Source: an uncultured Hyphomicrobiales bacterium
GTDB taxonomy: Bacteria; Pseudomonadota; Alphaproteobacteria; Rhizobiales; Rhizobiaceae
Reading direction: 5' to 3'
Assembly (NCBI GenBank): GCA_943908365.1
Contig: CALTTH010000012.1
Span: 1 to 64,000, forward strand
Length of the DNA stretch: 64,000 nucleotides
In this document: one piece after another, positions 7,992-17,046 of the stretch
How positions within the stretch are numbered: the stretch's first letter is position 1
Layout: each line of letters starts with the position of its first letter
Translations under genes and position numbers: made by a program
Notes under the pieces: generated by a model
Databases searched by the model: none
Seen by the model: the letters and a program-made list of their open reading frames with translations, nothing else
Told to the model about the DNA's origin: nothing

Positions 7992-9884
7992 GTGACAATT
8001 AAAAAGCTTGAAATGAAAACCCCTGATTTGTCGCTAGAAGTCAAAAATCAGCTTGCCAAAATACTTCCAGAACTTGTGACGGAAGTGAAGAACGAATTAG
8101 GCGAAATTGAGCAAGCCATCGATTTTGAGTTATTGAAGCAAGTGCTTAACGGAGAAGTCACAGAGGGTGCGCGTGAGCGGTACTGCCTCAGTTGGCCCGG
8201 GAAAGCTGCCGCTCTCATTGAAGCAAACACATCCTTGCATCAAACACTTCGCCCGTCTGAAGAAGAGAGTTTGAATTTCAAGAGTACTAAAAACCTGTTC
8301 ATTGAAGGTGACAATTTAGAAGGTCTAAAGCTGCTCCGCGAGATTTGCCTGGGAAAAGTCAATATGATTTATATTGACCCACCATACAACACAGGAGGAG
8401 ACCTGATTTACAACGATCAGTTTAAGCTGGGATCAAACGATTACCTCGAAAAGTCGGGGCAAATAGATGAAATGGGTGGGAAGCTGGTAGCGAACTCCCA
8501 AGCCAATGGTCGCTTCCATTCTGACTGGCTGTCGATGATGTATCCTCGGCTGAGAATAGCCCGCCAACTTCTGGCCGATCAGGGGCTAATTTTCATTTCT
8601 ATCGATGACAACGAGCGTGCTAACCTACAAAAGCTGTGCGAGGAGGTCTTTGGGGCTGGCAATTTCTTAGGCTGCTTCGTATGGAAACGTCGTAGTGGTG
8701 CCATGGATGCTGTGACTAATCTAAGCGAGGACCATGAGTACGTTCTGGTCTACTCAAAGTCGCAGGCTATCCTTCGAGGCGTTGAAAGAACATTTGAGAA
8801 ATATGCGAATCCAGACAACGATCCTCGCGGCCCTTGGATTTCGGATAATCTCAGTGCAGGAAAACCGGGCGGCGACACTTACTATCCCATAACAGACCCA
8901 GCCACTGGAAACGAGTTTCTTCCCCCCAAAGGGCGATATTGGCCATATAGTCGCCAAACCATGGCCCAAAAGATATCTGAGGGTCGAGTTATATTTCCAA
9001 GAGGGCCGACTGGTACCCCGATGCTCAAGCGCTTTGCGTCTGAGGCAGTAAAACCCACAATACCTGTCTCATCTTGGATTGAACGCTCCCCCTCTGGGGC
9101 GGGGCAGAGTACAATTGTCGCTCCGATGAATAGCTCCGCAACGACAGCGTTGAAGGATCTTTTTGGTGGTAAACTCTTCTCATTTCCAAAGCCGGTTGAG
9201 CTGGTAAGAGCGCTAATAGAACAGGGCACAGAAAAGGATGCCCTGATCTTGGATTTCTTTGCGGGTTCAGGAACAACGGCGCAAGCCGTTTTTGAGTGCA
9301 ACGCGGCTGACGGTGGGAGCCGTCGATGCATTCTGGTTCAACTTCCAGAACCAATCGGTTCGGGATCTGATGCATTTAGAGAAGGATACAGGACCATTGC
9401 CGAAATTTCGAAAGAACGCATTCGTCGCGCCGGCAAGAAAATTCTCGAAGGCGCGTGCCATCCCGATTGGAACCGTGACGTTGGTTTCCGTGTCCTCAAG
9501 GTCGATACCTCCAACATGAAGGATGTCTACTACCGTCCCGATGAGCTGAAGCAGGGTGATCTGCTGGATATGGTCGACAACGTCAAGGAAGACCGGACAC
9601 CTGAGGACCTTCTGTTCCAGGTGCTGGTTGATTGGGGCGTTGACCTGACGCTGCCGATCCGCCGCGAGACGGTGCAAGGCAAGACCGTGTTCTTCGTGGA
9701 CGACAACGCCCTCGTCGCCTGTTTCGACAAGGGTGTGACGGAAGAGCTGGTGAAAGAACTGGCAAAGCGCGAACCGCTCCGCGTCGTTTTCCGCGACAAT
9801 GGTTTTGTGTCCGATGCGGTCAAGATCAATGTCGAGCAGATTTTCCGCCAGCTTTCCCCGACCACCGACGTCAAGTCGATCTGA
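7992..9884 (+). CDS. Type III-like Mod: beta-class adenine-N6 DNA methyltransferase
   Basis: A 630-residue methyltransferase. Catalytic motif IV (IDPPYNTGGD) near residue 130 precedes the SAM-binding motif I (ILDFFAGSGTTAQAV) near 420, the order of beta-class N6-adenine enzymes. The target-recognition region lies between them. GTG 7992, preceded by AGGACGGG, gives the family start. The first about 470 codons are AT-rich with codons such as AAA, TTA and CTT; after about 9400 the gene returns to the GC-rich usage of the operon. This points to a recombinant gene carrying a borrowed recognition region. It should protect host DNA from the Res subunit downstream. Confidence 0.88.
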   Translation: MTIKKLEMKTPDLSLEVKNQLAKILPELVTEVKNELGEIEQAIDFELLKQVLNGEVTEGARERYCLSWPGKAAALIEANTSLHQTLRPSEEESLNFKSTKNLFIEGDNLEGLKLLREICLGKVNMIYIDPPYNTGGDLIYNDQFKLGSNDYLEKSGQIDEMGGKLVANSQANGRFHSDWLSMMYPRLRIARQLLADQGLIFISIDDNERANLQKLCEEVFGAGNFLGCFVWKRRSGAMDAVTNLSEDHEYVLVYSKSQAILRGVERTFEKYANPDNDPRGPWISDNLSAGKPGGDTYYPITDPATGNEFLPPKGRYWPYSRQTMAQKISEGRVIFPRGPTGTPMLKRFASEAVKPTIPVSSWIERSPSGAGQSTIVAPMNSSATTALKDLFGGKLFSFPKPVELVRALIEQGTEKDALILDFFAGSGTTAQAVFECNAADGGSRRCILVQLPEPIGSGSDAFREGYRTIAEISKERIRRAGKKILEGACHPDWNRDVGFRVLKVDTSNMKDVYYRPDELKQGDLLDMVDNVKEDRTPEDLLFQVLVDWGVDLTLPIRRETVQGKTVFFVDDNALVACFDKGVTEELVKELAKREPLRVVFRDNGFVSDAVKINVEQIFRQLSPTTDVKSI

Positions 9885-9893
9885 GTTCGCGTC

Positions 9894-11549
9894 ATGGATC
9901 ATGCAGCACTTTCCGCCCTGTTGACCCAGCTCATCTCCCATTGGGAGAGCGAGGTGGTGGAATTCAAACGCGGAAAGGACGGCTTTCCGACCAGCGATCT
10001 TGGCAAATACGTTTCGGCGCTGGCAAACGAGGCTAATCTCCGAGGCCGTGAACGCGCCTGGCTGGTCTTTGGCGTTGAAGACAAGACGCGAGTGGTGGTC
10101 GGCACATCCTACAAGGAAAAGCCGGACCATCTTCAGGCGGACAAAAATTCCATTCTCAATGGCACCGGCAGTTTTACGGTTCGTGAAATCTATGTGCTGA
10201 ACCATGCGGATGGCCGGGTGGTTTTATTCGAAATTCCGGCCGCGCCGCGCGGCATGCCTATCAACTGGAACGGCCACTATTACGGTCGGGCAGGTGAGAG
10301 CCTCGTTGCCCTTGGTCATGACAAGCTAGACGAGATCCGCGACCAGACCCTCGCAACTGATTGGACGGCGCAGCTTGTCGAGGGTGCGAGTATAGCGGAC
10401 TTGGACGCCGAGGCGCTGAAGGTTGCGCGCCAACGGTTTGCCGCCAAGCATGCCAACCGTTTTAACGCCGAGGACATTGCTGGCTGGAACGATGGAGCCT
10501 TCCTGGACCGAGCCAAGCTGACACAGAATGGTGCAATCACCCGCGCCGCGCTTCTGTTGCTCGGCAAACCGGAATCCGTTTGGAGGCTCAGTCCGCATCC
10601 TGCCGAAATCACCTGGAAGCTTGAAGGCGAAGAGCGTGCCTACGAGCACTTCGGGCCGCCCTTCTTGCTTGCCACCTCCCAGATCTTCAGCCGTATTCGC
10701 AACATCCAAATGCGGTTGCTGCCGGAAAATGAGCTGCTTCCGCACGAGGTATCAAAATACGATCAGAGGGTCGTGCTCGAAGCGCTCCACAACTGCATAG
10801 CCCATCAGGATTACGCTCGTTCGGCCAGGATTGTTGTTACGGAACGGCTGGACCGGCTTATCCTGGAGAATGAGGGGGCCTTCTTCGAAGGGCAGCCGGA
10901 TGATTATGTTTTGGGAGATCGGGTGCCTCGTCGGTATCGCAACCCCTTTCTGATCAATGCCATGACCGAGCTGAACATGATCGATCACATGGGCTATGGC
11001 ATTCAGGATATCTATCGCCGTCAGCGCGAGCGCTTCCTGCCTCTGCCTGACTATGATCTGACGGAATCGGAGGTGGTTCGCCTGACCATCCACGGCCGGG
11101 TTGTCGATGAGGCCTACAGCCAGTTGCTGATGCAGCAGACCGGACTACCGCTCGCCGATGTTTTGGCGCTGGACCGGGTTCAGAAGCATCTGTCGATCAC
11201 CGATGACGCCGTAAGGCATCTCAAGCAGGTGCGCCTGATCGAAGGGCGCAAACCCAACTTCTTCATATCAGCCAGTGTCGCCGATGCGACCTCGCAGAAA
11301 GCCCAATACATCAAGTCGCGGGCATTCGACGATTACCATTATGAAGAGATGGTCGTCGGATATTTACGAGAGTTCGGACACGCCTCACGTAAGGAGCTGG
11401 ATGAGCTTCTAAGGAAGAAGCTCAGTGATGTGCTGAACGAAACTCAGAAGACGCACAAAATTGGCAATCTTTTGAGTGCTTTACGCAGGAAGGGGCGAAT
11501 TCGTAATTTCGGCTCGACCGCCTCTCCCGAATGGCGTCTCGTGGAATAA
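9894..11549 (+). CDS. AlbA_2 (Schlafen-like) / RecG-C-like ATP-binding protein
   Basis: A 551-residue protein. The N-terminal AlbA_2 domain (VVEFKRGKDGF near residue 18; SALANEANLRGRERAWLVFGVED) resembles the nucleic-acid-binding or nuclease domain of bacterial Schlafen-type proteins. A GHKL-like ATP-binding segment follows (ALHNCIAHQDYARSARIVV near 300; MGYGIQDIYRRQ near 365), as in RecG-C-terminal-like proteins, and then a winged-helix-like tail. It lies 9 bases after mod and before res, a placement typical of this operon type. It may sense or process nucleic acid during restriction, but its exact reaction is unknown. Confidence 0.8.
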   Translation: MDHAALSALLTQLISHWESEVVEFKRGKDGFPTSDLGKYVSALANEANLRGRERAWLVFGVEDKTRVVVGTSYKEKPDHLQADKNSILNGTGSFTVREIYVLNHADGRVVLFEIPAAPRGMPINWNGHYYGRAGESLVALGHDKLDEIRDQTLATDWTAQLVEGASIADLDAEALKVARQRFAAKHANRFNAEDIAGWNDGAFLDRAKLTQNGAITRAALLLLGKPESVWRLSPHPAEITWKLEGEERAYEHFGPPFLLATSQIFSRIRNIQMRLLPENELLPHEVSKYDQRVVLEALHNCIAHQDYARSARIVVTERLDRLILENEGAFFEGQPDDYVLGDRVPRRYRNPFLINAMTELNMIDHMGYGIQDIYRRQRERFLPLPDYDLTESEVVRLTIHGRVVDEAYSQLLMQQTGLPLADVLALDRVQKHLSITDDAVRHLKQVRLIEGRKPNFFISASVADATSQKAQYIKSRAFDDYHYEEMVVGYLREFGHASRKELDELLRKKLSDVLNETQKTHKIGNLLSALRRKGRIRNFGSTASPEWRLVE

Positions 11550-11612
11550 ATCACGAACATCCTACGAAAGCTCTACGAGAGTTACGAAAGAAATTAAGAA
11601 AGCCGACGTCCT
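11550..11612 (+). repeat. Short spacer with triplicated TACGARAG motif
   Basis: The 63 bases between the AlbA_2 gene and res contain TACGAAAG, TACGAGAG and TACGAAAG in close succession. No ribosome-site role is evident, and the repeat may be fortuitous. Confidence 0.3.
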
Positions 11613-14600
11613 ATGAAGCTCAAATTCAAGGTTCAGCCATACCAGACCAATGCCGTCGAGGCAGTCGTTGATTGCTTCGAGGGGCAAATCAAATCAGATG
11701 CTTTGAGCTACCGGATCGATCCAGGTCGCAAGGCGCAAACGAGCGCTTTCGAGGAAGGCTTCAAGAACGCCGACTTTTCGATCAGCGAGGCACAAATCCT
11801 TGAAAACATCCGCAAGGTTCAGCGGCGCCAGAACCTGCCGCTGTCTCAGTCCCTGACCGACTTTACCACGTTCAACCCACGCGGCGAGCGCGTCGCCGTT
11901 GCTGCCGCTTACAAAAGGGATGCCGTCGCGGCAACACGCGTGCATCTCGACGTCGAGATGGAAACCGGCACCGGCAAGACATACTGCTATATCAAGACCA
12001 TTTTCGAGATGAACAAGCGCTACGGCTGGTCGAAGTTCATCATCATAGTGCCTTCGATTGCCATCCGCGAGGGCGTGGCGAAGTCGCTGCAGATTACGGC
12101 AGATCACTTCACAGAAGGCTATGGCAAGAAAGCGCGGTTCTTCACCTACAACTCGAAGCGCCTGCATGAGCTCGAAAGCTTCTCGTCCGATGCCGGCATC
12201 AATGTGATGATCATCAACATCCAGGCGTTCAATGCGCGTGGAGCAGACAATCGTCGTATCTATGACGAGCTGGACGACTTCCAGTCACGAAAGCCGATCA
12301 ATGTCATCGCGTCGAACCGTCCGATTCTGATTCTCGACGAGCCTCAGAAAATGGAGGGGGCAGCAACTACTGAAGCCCTGCCGAAGTTCAAGCCCCTGAT
12401 GATCCTGCGATACTCGGCCACGCACAAGACGCAGCACAACCGGATTCATCGCCTCGATGCTCTCGACGCCTATAACCAGAAGCTGGTGAAAAAGATTGCT
12501 GTCCGCGGCATCCAGGCACGCGGTCTGGCAGGCACAAACGCCTACCTCTATCTTGAAGGGATCGAGATCTCGAAGAAGGCTCCGGTGGCCCGGATCGAGC
12601 TGGAGCTGAAGCTGGCCTCGGGCGAAATCAAGCGTCAGCTTCGCCGCGTGGAGTTCAAGGACGATCTCTTTGCCTTGTCCGGCGAGCTCGATCAGTATCG
12701 GGGTCTCACGGTCAGCCAGATCGACGCGGTCAGTGAAACGGTCGAATTTACGAACGGGGTAGTCCTCAAGGCGGGAGAGCCCAATGGCGACGTCTCCGAG
12801 CGAGACATTCGCCGGATCCAGATTCGTGAGACGATTAAGGCGCATATGGAAAAGGAGAAGCAGCTCCATTCCCGCGGGATCAAGGTGCTTTCCCTATTCT
12901 TCATCGACGAGGTCGCGAAGTACCGGGACTACAGCCAGCCTGACGAGCGTGGTGAATATGCTCGCGTTTTTGAGGAGGAATATGCCCTTCTCAAGGAGGA
13001 ATATCTGTCCGAGCTTGCGATCGACAACGAGGCCTACCGAAAATATCTGGCCGGTATCGATCCTGCGAAGACTCACAACGGCTATTTCTCGATCGACAAG
13101 AAGACAAACCGCCTCAAGGACCCCGATGTCGCCAAGACGGGGGACAATAAGGGGCAATCTGAGGATCCAGACGCCTATGACCTCATTCTGAAGGACAAGG
13201 AGAGGCTGCTATCGTTTGCAGAGCCGACCCGGTTCATCTTCTCCCACTCCGCGTTGCGTGAGGGCTGGGACAATCCGAACGTCTTCGTGATGTGCATGTT
13301 GAAGCACAGCGAGAACCAAATCTCGCGGCGCCAGGAGGTCGGTCGCGGTCTGCGTTTGAGCGTGGACCAGAACGGCGATCGCATGGACAATCCGGTCACT
13401 GTGCACGACATCAACGTGCTGACGGTGGTCGCCAGCGAAAGCTACAGGAATTTTGTGGATGCGCTTCAGAAGGAAATGGTCGAAGCGCTGACTGCCCGAC
13501 CGCGTCAGGCGAACGAGGAGTATTTCAAGGGTAAGCTCATTCAGGCGGATGGCGCGCCGATCGAGGTATCGTCCGACATGGCAGCGGGCATCGAGTTCTA
13601 TCTCGTGCAAAACGGCTATGTTGACCGGCAGAAGAACATCACTGAAAAGTATCAAAGCGCCCGTGAGAACGGGACGCTGGCTGGGCTACCGGAAGATTTG
13701 AAGTCCTACACCGACCAGATCGTGGAACTGATTGACGGCGTCTTCAATGAACGGCAGTTGCCAAAGATGCAGGACGACCGCCGCTCGAAGCGCAACCCGC
13801 TGAATGACAACTTCCACCGGAGGGAATTTCAGGAGCTCTGGAGGCGTATCAACCAGAAGGCAGTCTACAAGGTCGAGTTCGAGCCGGCGGAACTGATCCG
13901 CAAGAGCATCAGCGCGCTGGACAGCCATCTTCGAGTGACACCGCTGCAATATACGGTCACCGCAGGCACGCAACGAGACGGGTTGACCTATGACGCGGTC
14001 GGGGATGGCAAGAGCTTCCGCGAAAATGAGCAGGAGACGTACCAGGCCGAAACGGTTGTCTCGCTCGTCAAGTACGATTTGCTGGCAAAGCTAGCAGAAG
14101 GGACCCAACTCACCCGCCAGACCATCGCGGAGATCCTGTCTGGGATCCAGTCGAGTGTGTTCGGCCAATTCAAGCAGAACCCGGAACACTTTATCAGCGA
14201 AGCTTCCCGCCTGATCATCGAGCAAAAGGCTACCATGGTCATCGAGCGGCTGACATACGATGCAGTCGCGGAACGCTACGACGCCGACATTTTTACAGCC
14301 AGCCAGACCGTCCAGGATTTCTCGCGAGCCAGCGAAAAACTGAAGAAGAATGTCTACGACTATGCGCTCCTAGATTCGGACACGGAGCGCAAGTTCGTCG
14401 AGCAGTTGGACGCCAGCAACGAGATCGTCGTCTACGCGAAGCTTCCGAGAGGCTTTGCGATCCCGACTCCTGTAGGTGACTACAATCCGGACTGGGCCAT
14501 CTCGTTCAAAGAAGGGGCGGTGCGCCACATTTACTTTGTCGCGGAGACGAAGGGCACCTTGTCATCTCTGAAGCTTCGCGAGTTCGAAAGTACCAAGATC

Positions 14601-14714
14601 GAATGTGCCCGGAGGTTCTTTGAGAAGATCGGAAGCTCAGTGACTGCAGACCAGGTGAAGTATGATGTGGTAACGGACTTCTCGCGTCTCATGGACGTAG
14701 TGAGGAGCGCATGA
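11613..14714 (+). CDS. Type III restriction enzyme Res subunit (helicase-nuclease)
   Basis: A 1033-residue protein with YQTNAVEAVVDCF at the N-terminus, Walker A (METGTGKTYCYIK) near residue 118, a DEPQ box (LILDEPQKMEG) near 243, SAT motif near 267, REGWDNPNVF near 550 and QEVGRGLRL near 575. The C-terminal nuclease has the PD..ExK layout (DYNPDWAISF near 960, VAETKGT near 978) of type III Res enzymes. It should cleave DNA after ATP-dependent sensing of unmodified Mod sites. Mod and Res are separated by the AlbA_2 gene, and an extra helicase opens the operon, so this is not the plain two-gene type III layout. Confidence 0.9.
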   Translation: MKLKFKVQPYQTNAVEAVVDCFEGQIKSDALSYRIDPGRKAQTSAFEEGFKNADFSISEAQILENIRKVQRRQNLPLSQSLTDFTTFNPRGERVAVAAAYKRDAVAATRVHLDVEMETGTGKTYCYIKTIFEMNKRYGWSKFIIIVPSIAIREGVAKSLQITADHFTEGYGKKARFFTYNSKRLHELESFSSDAGINVMIINIQAFNARGADNRRIYDELDDFQSRKPINVIASNRPILILDEPQKMEGAATTEALPKFKPLMILRYSATHKTQHNRIHRLDALDAYNQKLVKKIAVRGIQARGLAGTNAYLYLEGIEISKKAPVARIELELKLASGEIKRQLRRVEFKDDLFALSGELDQYRGLTVSQIDAVSETVEFTNGVVLKAGEPNGDVSERDIRRIQIRETIKAHMEKEKQLHSRGIKVLSLFFIDEVAKYRDYSQPDERGEYARVFEEEYALLKEEYLSELAIDNEAYRKYLAGIDPAKTHNGYFSIDKKTNRLKDPDVAKTGDNKGQSEDPDAYDLILKDKERLLSFAEPTRFIFSHSALREGWDNPNVFVMCMLKHSENQISRRQEVGRGLRLSVDQNGDRMDNPVTVHDINVLTVVASESYRNFVDALQKEMVEALTARPRQANEEYFKGKLIQADGAPIEVSSDMAAGIEFYLVQNGYVDRQKNITEKYQSARENGTLAGLPEDLKSYTDQIVELIDGVFNERQLPKMQDDRRSKRNPLNDNFHRREFQELWRRINQKAVYKVEFEPAELIRKSISALDSHLRVTPLQYTVTAGTQRDGLTYDAVGDGKSFRENEQETYQAETVVSLVKYDLLAKLAEGTQLTRQTIAEILSGIQSSVFGQFKQNPEHFISEASRLIIEQKATMVIERLTYDAVAERYDADIFTASQTVQDFSRASEKLKKNVYDYALLDSDTERKFVEQLDASNEIVVYAKLPRGFAIPTPVGDYNPDWAISFKEGAVRHIYFVAETKGTLSSLKLREFESTKIECARRFFEKIGSSVTADQVKYDVVTDFSRLMDVVRSA

Positions 14715-14747
14715 AGTCTGACTCGACTGCGCTGTGGAGCTATACCA

Positions 14748-15671
14748 ATGATCCCTGACTATCAGACTTTAATGCTGCCGGTTCTGCACCTTGCCGCCGA
14801 AGCAGAAACCCGCGTGGCCGATGTTGCCGAACGCATTGCCGATGACCTTGGCTTGACCCAGGAGGAGCGCGACGAGATGCTGCCAAGTGGCCGCCAGCGC
14901 GTGCTGCACAATCGCATCCACTGGGCCAAATTCTATATGAGCAAGGCAGGCCTCATCGCCTCGCCTACACGTGGTCGTTTTGTTGCAACTGACAAGGGCA
15001 AGGCGCTGCTGGCGAAATCCCCGGAACGCATCGACGTGGCTCTTCTGATGCAGGAGCCTGAGTTTCGCGAATTCTACAAAAACGAAAGTACGGCTGCGCA
15101 AGAGGTTGGTATTCCTGCCAAGACCACCCAAGACACCTCTGCCAGGACGACGCCGGAAGAGCAGATTGATGCCGCTTATGTGTCTCTGCAGGCGGCCCTG
15201 CGCGATGAATTGCTTCAGCGCATCCTCTCCAACAGTCCTACTTTTTTCGAGCAGCTTATCGTCGATCTCCTGGTTGCCATGGGCTATGGTGGTAGCCACA
15301 AGGACGCCGCTACCCAGCTCGGTCGCTCCGGCGACGGCGGTGTCGATGGCATCATCAACGAGGATCGCCTTGGCCTCGACCGCATCTATATCCAGGCCAA
15401 GCGCTATGCGCCCGGCAATCCCGTCGGCCGTCCGGATGTCAACGGCTTCGTTGGCAGCCTCGTCGGCCTCGGCGCCACTAAGGGCGTTTTCGTCACCACT
15501 TCCACCTTCAGCCAGCCTGCGCGAGACTACGTCAGGCATCTGTCGCAGCGCGTCATCCTCATTGATGGGCAGGAACTGGCCGACCTGATGATCGAACACG
15601 GCGTCGGCGTCCGCAGCTATCGCACGGTCGAGTTCAAGCGGCTGGACGAGGATTTCTTCGGCGAGGAGTGA
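14748..15671 (+). CDS. Mrr-family restriction endonuclease
   Basis: A 307-residue protein with an N-terminal Mrr_N winged-helix region (LPVLHLAAEAETRVADVAERIAD) and a C-terminal Mrr catalytic domain: GYGG..., DGGVDGIINEDRLGLDRIYIQ and QAKRY near residue 215, the D...QxK nuclease signature. Mrr enzymes typically cut methylated DNA, including N6-adenine-methylated sites. It lies 33 bases after res in the same orientation and is probably co-transcribed. Because a Mod enzyme sits in the same operon, its specificity must spare the host pattern, or it acts as an accessory cleavage subunit. Confidence 0.88.
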   Translation: MIPDYQTLMLPVLHLAAEAETRVADVAERIADDLGLTQEERDEMLPSGRQRVLHNRIHWAKFYMSKAGLIASPTRGRFVATDKGKALLAKSPERIDVALLMQEPEFREFYKNESTAAQEVGIPAKTTQDTSARTTPEEQIDAAYVSLQAALRDELLQRILSNSPTFFEQLIVDLLVAMGYGGSHKDAATQLGRSGDGGVDGIINEDRLGLDRIYIQAKRYAPGNPVGRPDVNGFVGSLVGLGATKGVFVTTSTFSQPARDYVRHLSQRVILIDGQELADLMIEHGVGVRSYRTVEFKRLDEDFFGEE

Positions 15672-15685
15672 GGACCGGGTTTCTA

Positions 15686-15702
15686 GCGGAAATTATTTCC
15701 GC
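15686..15702. repeat. 17-bp perfect palindrome at the 3' end of the restriction operon
   Basis: GCGGAAATTATTTCCGC is perfectly palindromic around the central T and lies in the 35-base gap between the convergent mrr-like and HNH genes. It is not followed by a T-run, so terminator function is weakly supported. It matches the element at 3380-3394. Confidence 0.65.
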
Positions 15703-15706
15703 CTCG

Positions 15707-16642
15707 TCACCCCTTGAACACTTGTCTGCGGTGATATTGCAGAAACTGCGAATGTGGCCGCTCGTCCGGGCGTGACGGCACAAGCAGGCGCCGCTCTGAA
15801 TTGATGAGGCGCGTGATGGTATCCGGAACGCCGCCACTCGCGATCAGCAGGCTGTAATCGTCATCGACCGAGATCATGCCACGGTCGAACATCCAGTGCA
15901 CGGTGCCGGAGCGCGCGAGGCCGTTTCGTACGCTGTCTGGCCCCCGGTCGGCCACTGGGCGAATATGCGCCGCCTGAACCTCGGAACGGCCGCCGCCATT
16001 GATGAGCTTCAGGCCCGTGACGGCGCAGGTGTCGTGATAGGCCGCTTTGATCGCTGCAGAAAACGCCCTGTCCCGGAAAGGACGCTGCACGACTTGGGCG
16101 ACGATCCGGTGGTCGATACTGTCGATCTCGTATGGCATCTGCGGATTGTCACCAAAGCCGAGGCGCGCTTCTTCCGCTGGATCGGGCACCGGACGTTCCC
16201 GATCCCGTCGCCCGAGCACATGCGCGAAGCCAGCAGCGAGGATCAGATCGTATTCCTCATCCGGGATGTTGCGCACGGCGCGCCCAAAGGCCCCCTTGTT
16301 CGTGGAGCCGTCTTCTTTGCGCAGGCCGCTCTCATAGTAGTGCGCCCCTTCCTTGAAGAAGACGGCGTGGTCGAAGGGCAGAAAGTCGTCGACCAGCGCG
16401 TAAAAATGGTCAGTCTTTGACGGATCCTCGGTGATGTCGATGATCCGGGCCGTCGCGAAATAAGCCTGCCTGCCGCCTGTCTTCATCACATCGCCGCTCG
16501 GCCGCCGTGGCTCATAGTAGACGATCCAGTCCCCCCGCGCGGCCTCGACTTGGCGCAGATAGGTTCGCGGGAAATGGTATCGCTGTTCCGGGAGATCGTC
16601 GTAGGTCGGATCGATCTTGGTGGTGAGTATGGCCTTCGCCAT
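15707..16642 (-). CDS. HNH endonuclease with EVE/PUA-like N-terminus
   Basis: A 311-residue protein. The C-terminal half carries an HNH_2-type nuclease: CAVTGLKLINGGGRSEVQAAHIRPVAD, then NGLARSGTVHWMFDRGMISVDDD. The N-terminal half (GDWIVYYEPRRP, ARIIDI) resembles EVE/PUA-like base-reading domains that bind modified nucleotides; this part is inference. The architecture suggests a type IV, modification-dependent nuclease, which would fit the island. It is convergent to the Mrr gene. ATG 16642 is the first good start, with TTGAGAGCAAG upstream. Confidence 0.78.
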   Translation of the reverse strand: MAKAILTTKIDPTYDDLPEQRYHFPRTYLRQVEAARGDWIVYYEPRRPSGDVMKTGGRQAYFATARIIDITEDPSKTDHFYALVDDFLPFDHAVFFKEGAHYYESGLRKEDGSTNKGAFGRAVRNIPDEEYDLILAAGFAHVLGRRDRERPVPDPAEEARLGFGDNPQMPYEIDSIDHRIVAQVVQRPFRDRAFSAAIKAAYHDTCAVTGLKLINGGGRSEVQAAHIRPVADRGPDSVRNGLARSGTVHWMFDRGMISVDDDYSLLIASGGVPDTITRLINSERRLLVPSRPDERPHSQFLQYHRRQVFKG

Positions 16643-17046
16643 GGGATGGACTTGCTCTCAATTGTCTAACTTGTCGGCCCAGCTTTGGTACCAGGTGGCA
16701 GGCCGATTTGAAAAGACCCGAATGCTCCAGCCGTTCCAGTCCTGCCGCAGGGAGGCAGTGCGCGTATTAAGTGTAATTAATACTTGCGTTATCAGAAGTG
16801 AAAAATTTTTTGCTGATGCAAATATGAATTATAACGACGTATACTAAAGTAATTATTGATGCATAAATCAGTAATATATTTGGAAACAATTTATTGCGAA
16901 ACTCACGATTGCTTTCATATGGCTCGTATATTTGAGACAATAGAGGGTTAAAGGCGGTTATGCTTTTACGAATATCCCTCTTACATGGAGATGACCATCA
17001 ATAAGACTGCCAAAGCTTCCGCTCTCTCGTCCGCCGCCTACACCTT
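16643..17046. other. AT-rich spacer between the HNH gene and the integrase remnant
   Basis: About 400 bases, strongly AT-rich from 16760 to 16960, with no supportable ORF. It must contain the HNH promoter, but no clear -35/-10 pair was recognised. The composition shift marks a junction where the catalytic half of the integrase was lost. Confidence 0.5.

Noticed and set aside
11550..11612. CRISPR-like array from the TACGARAG repeats
   Set aside because: Units are 8 bases with spacings of 1-3 bases and no spacer structure; no cas genes are in the window.
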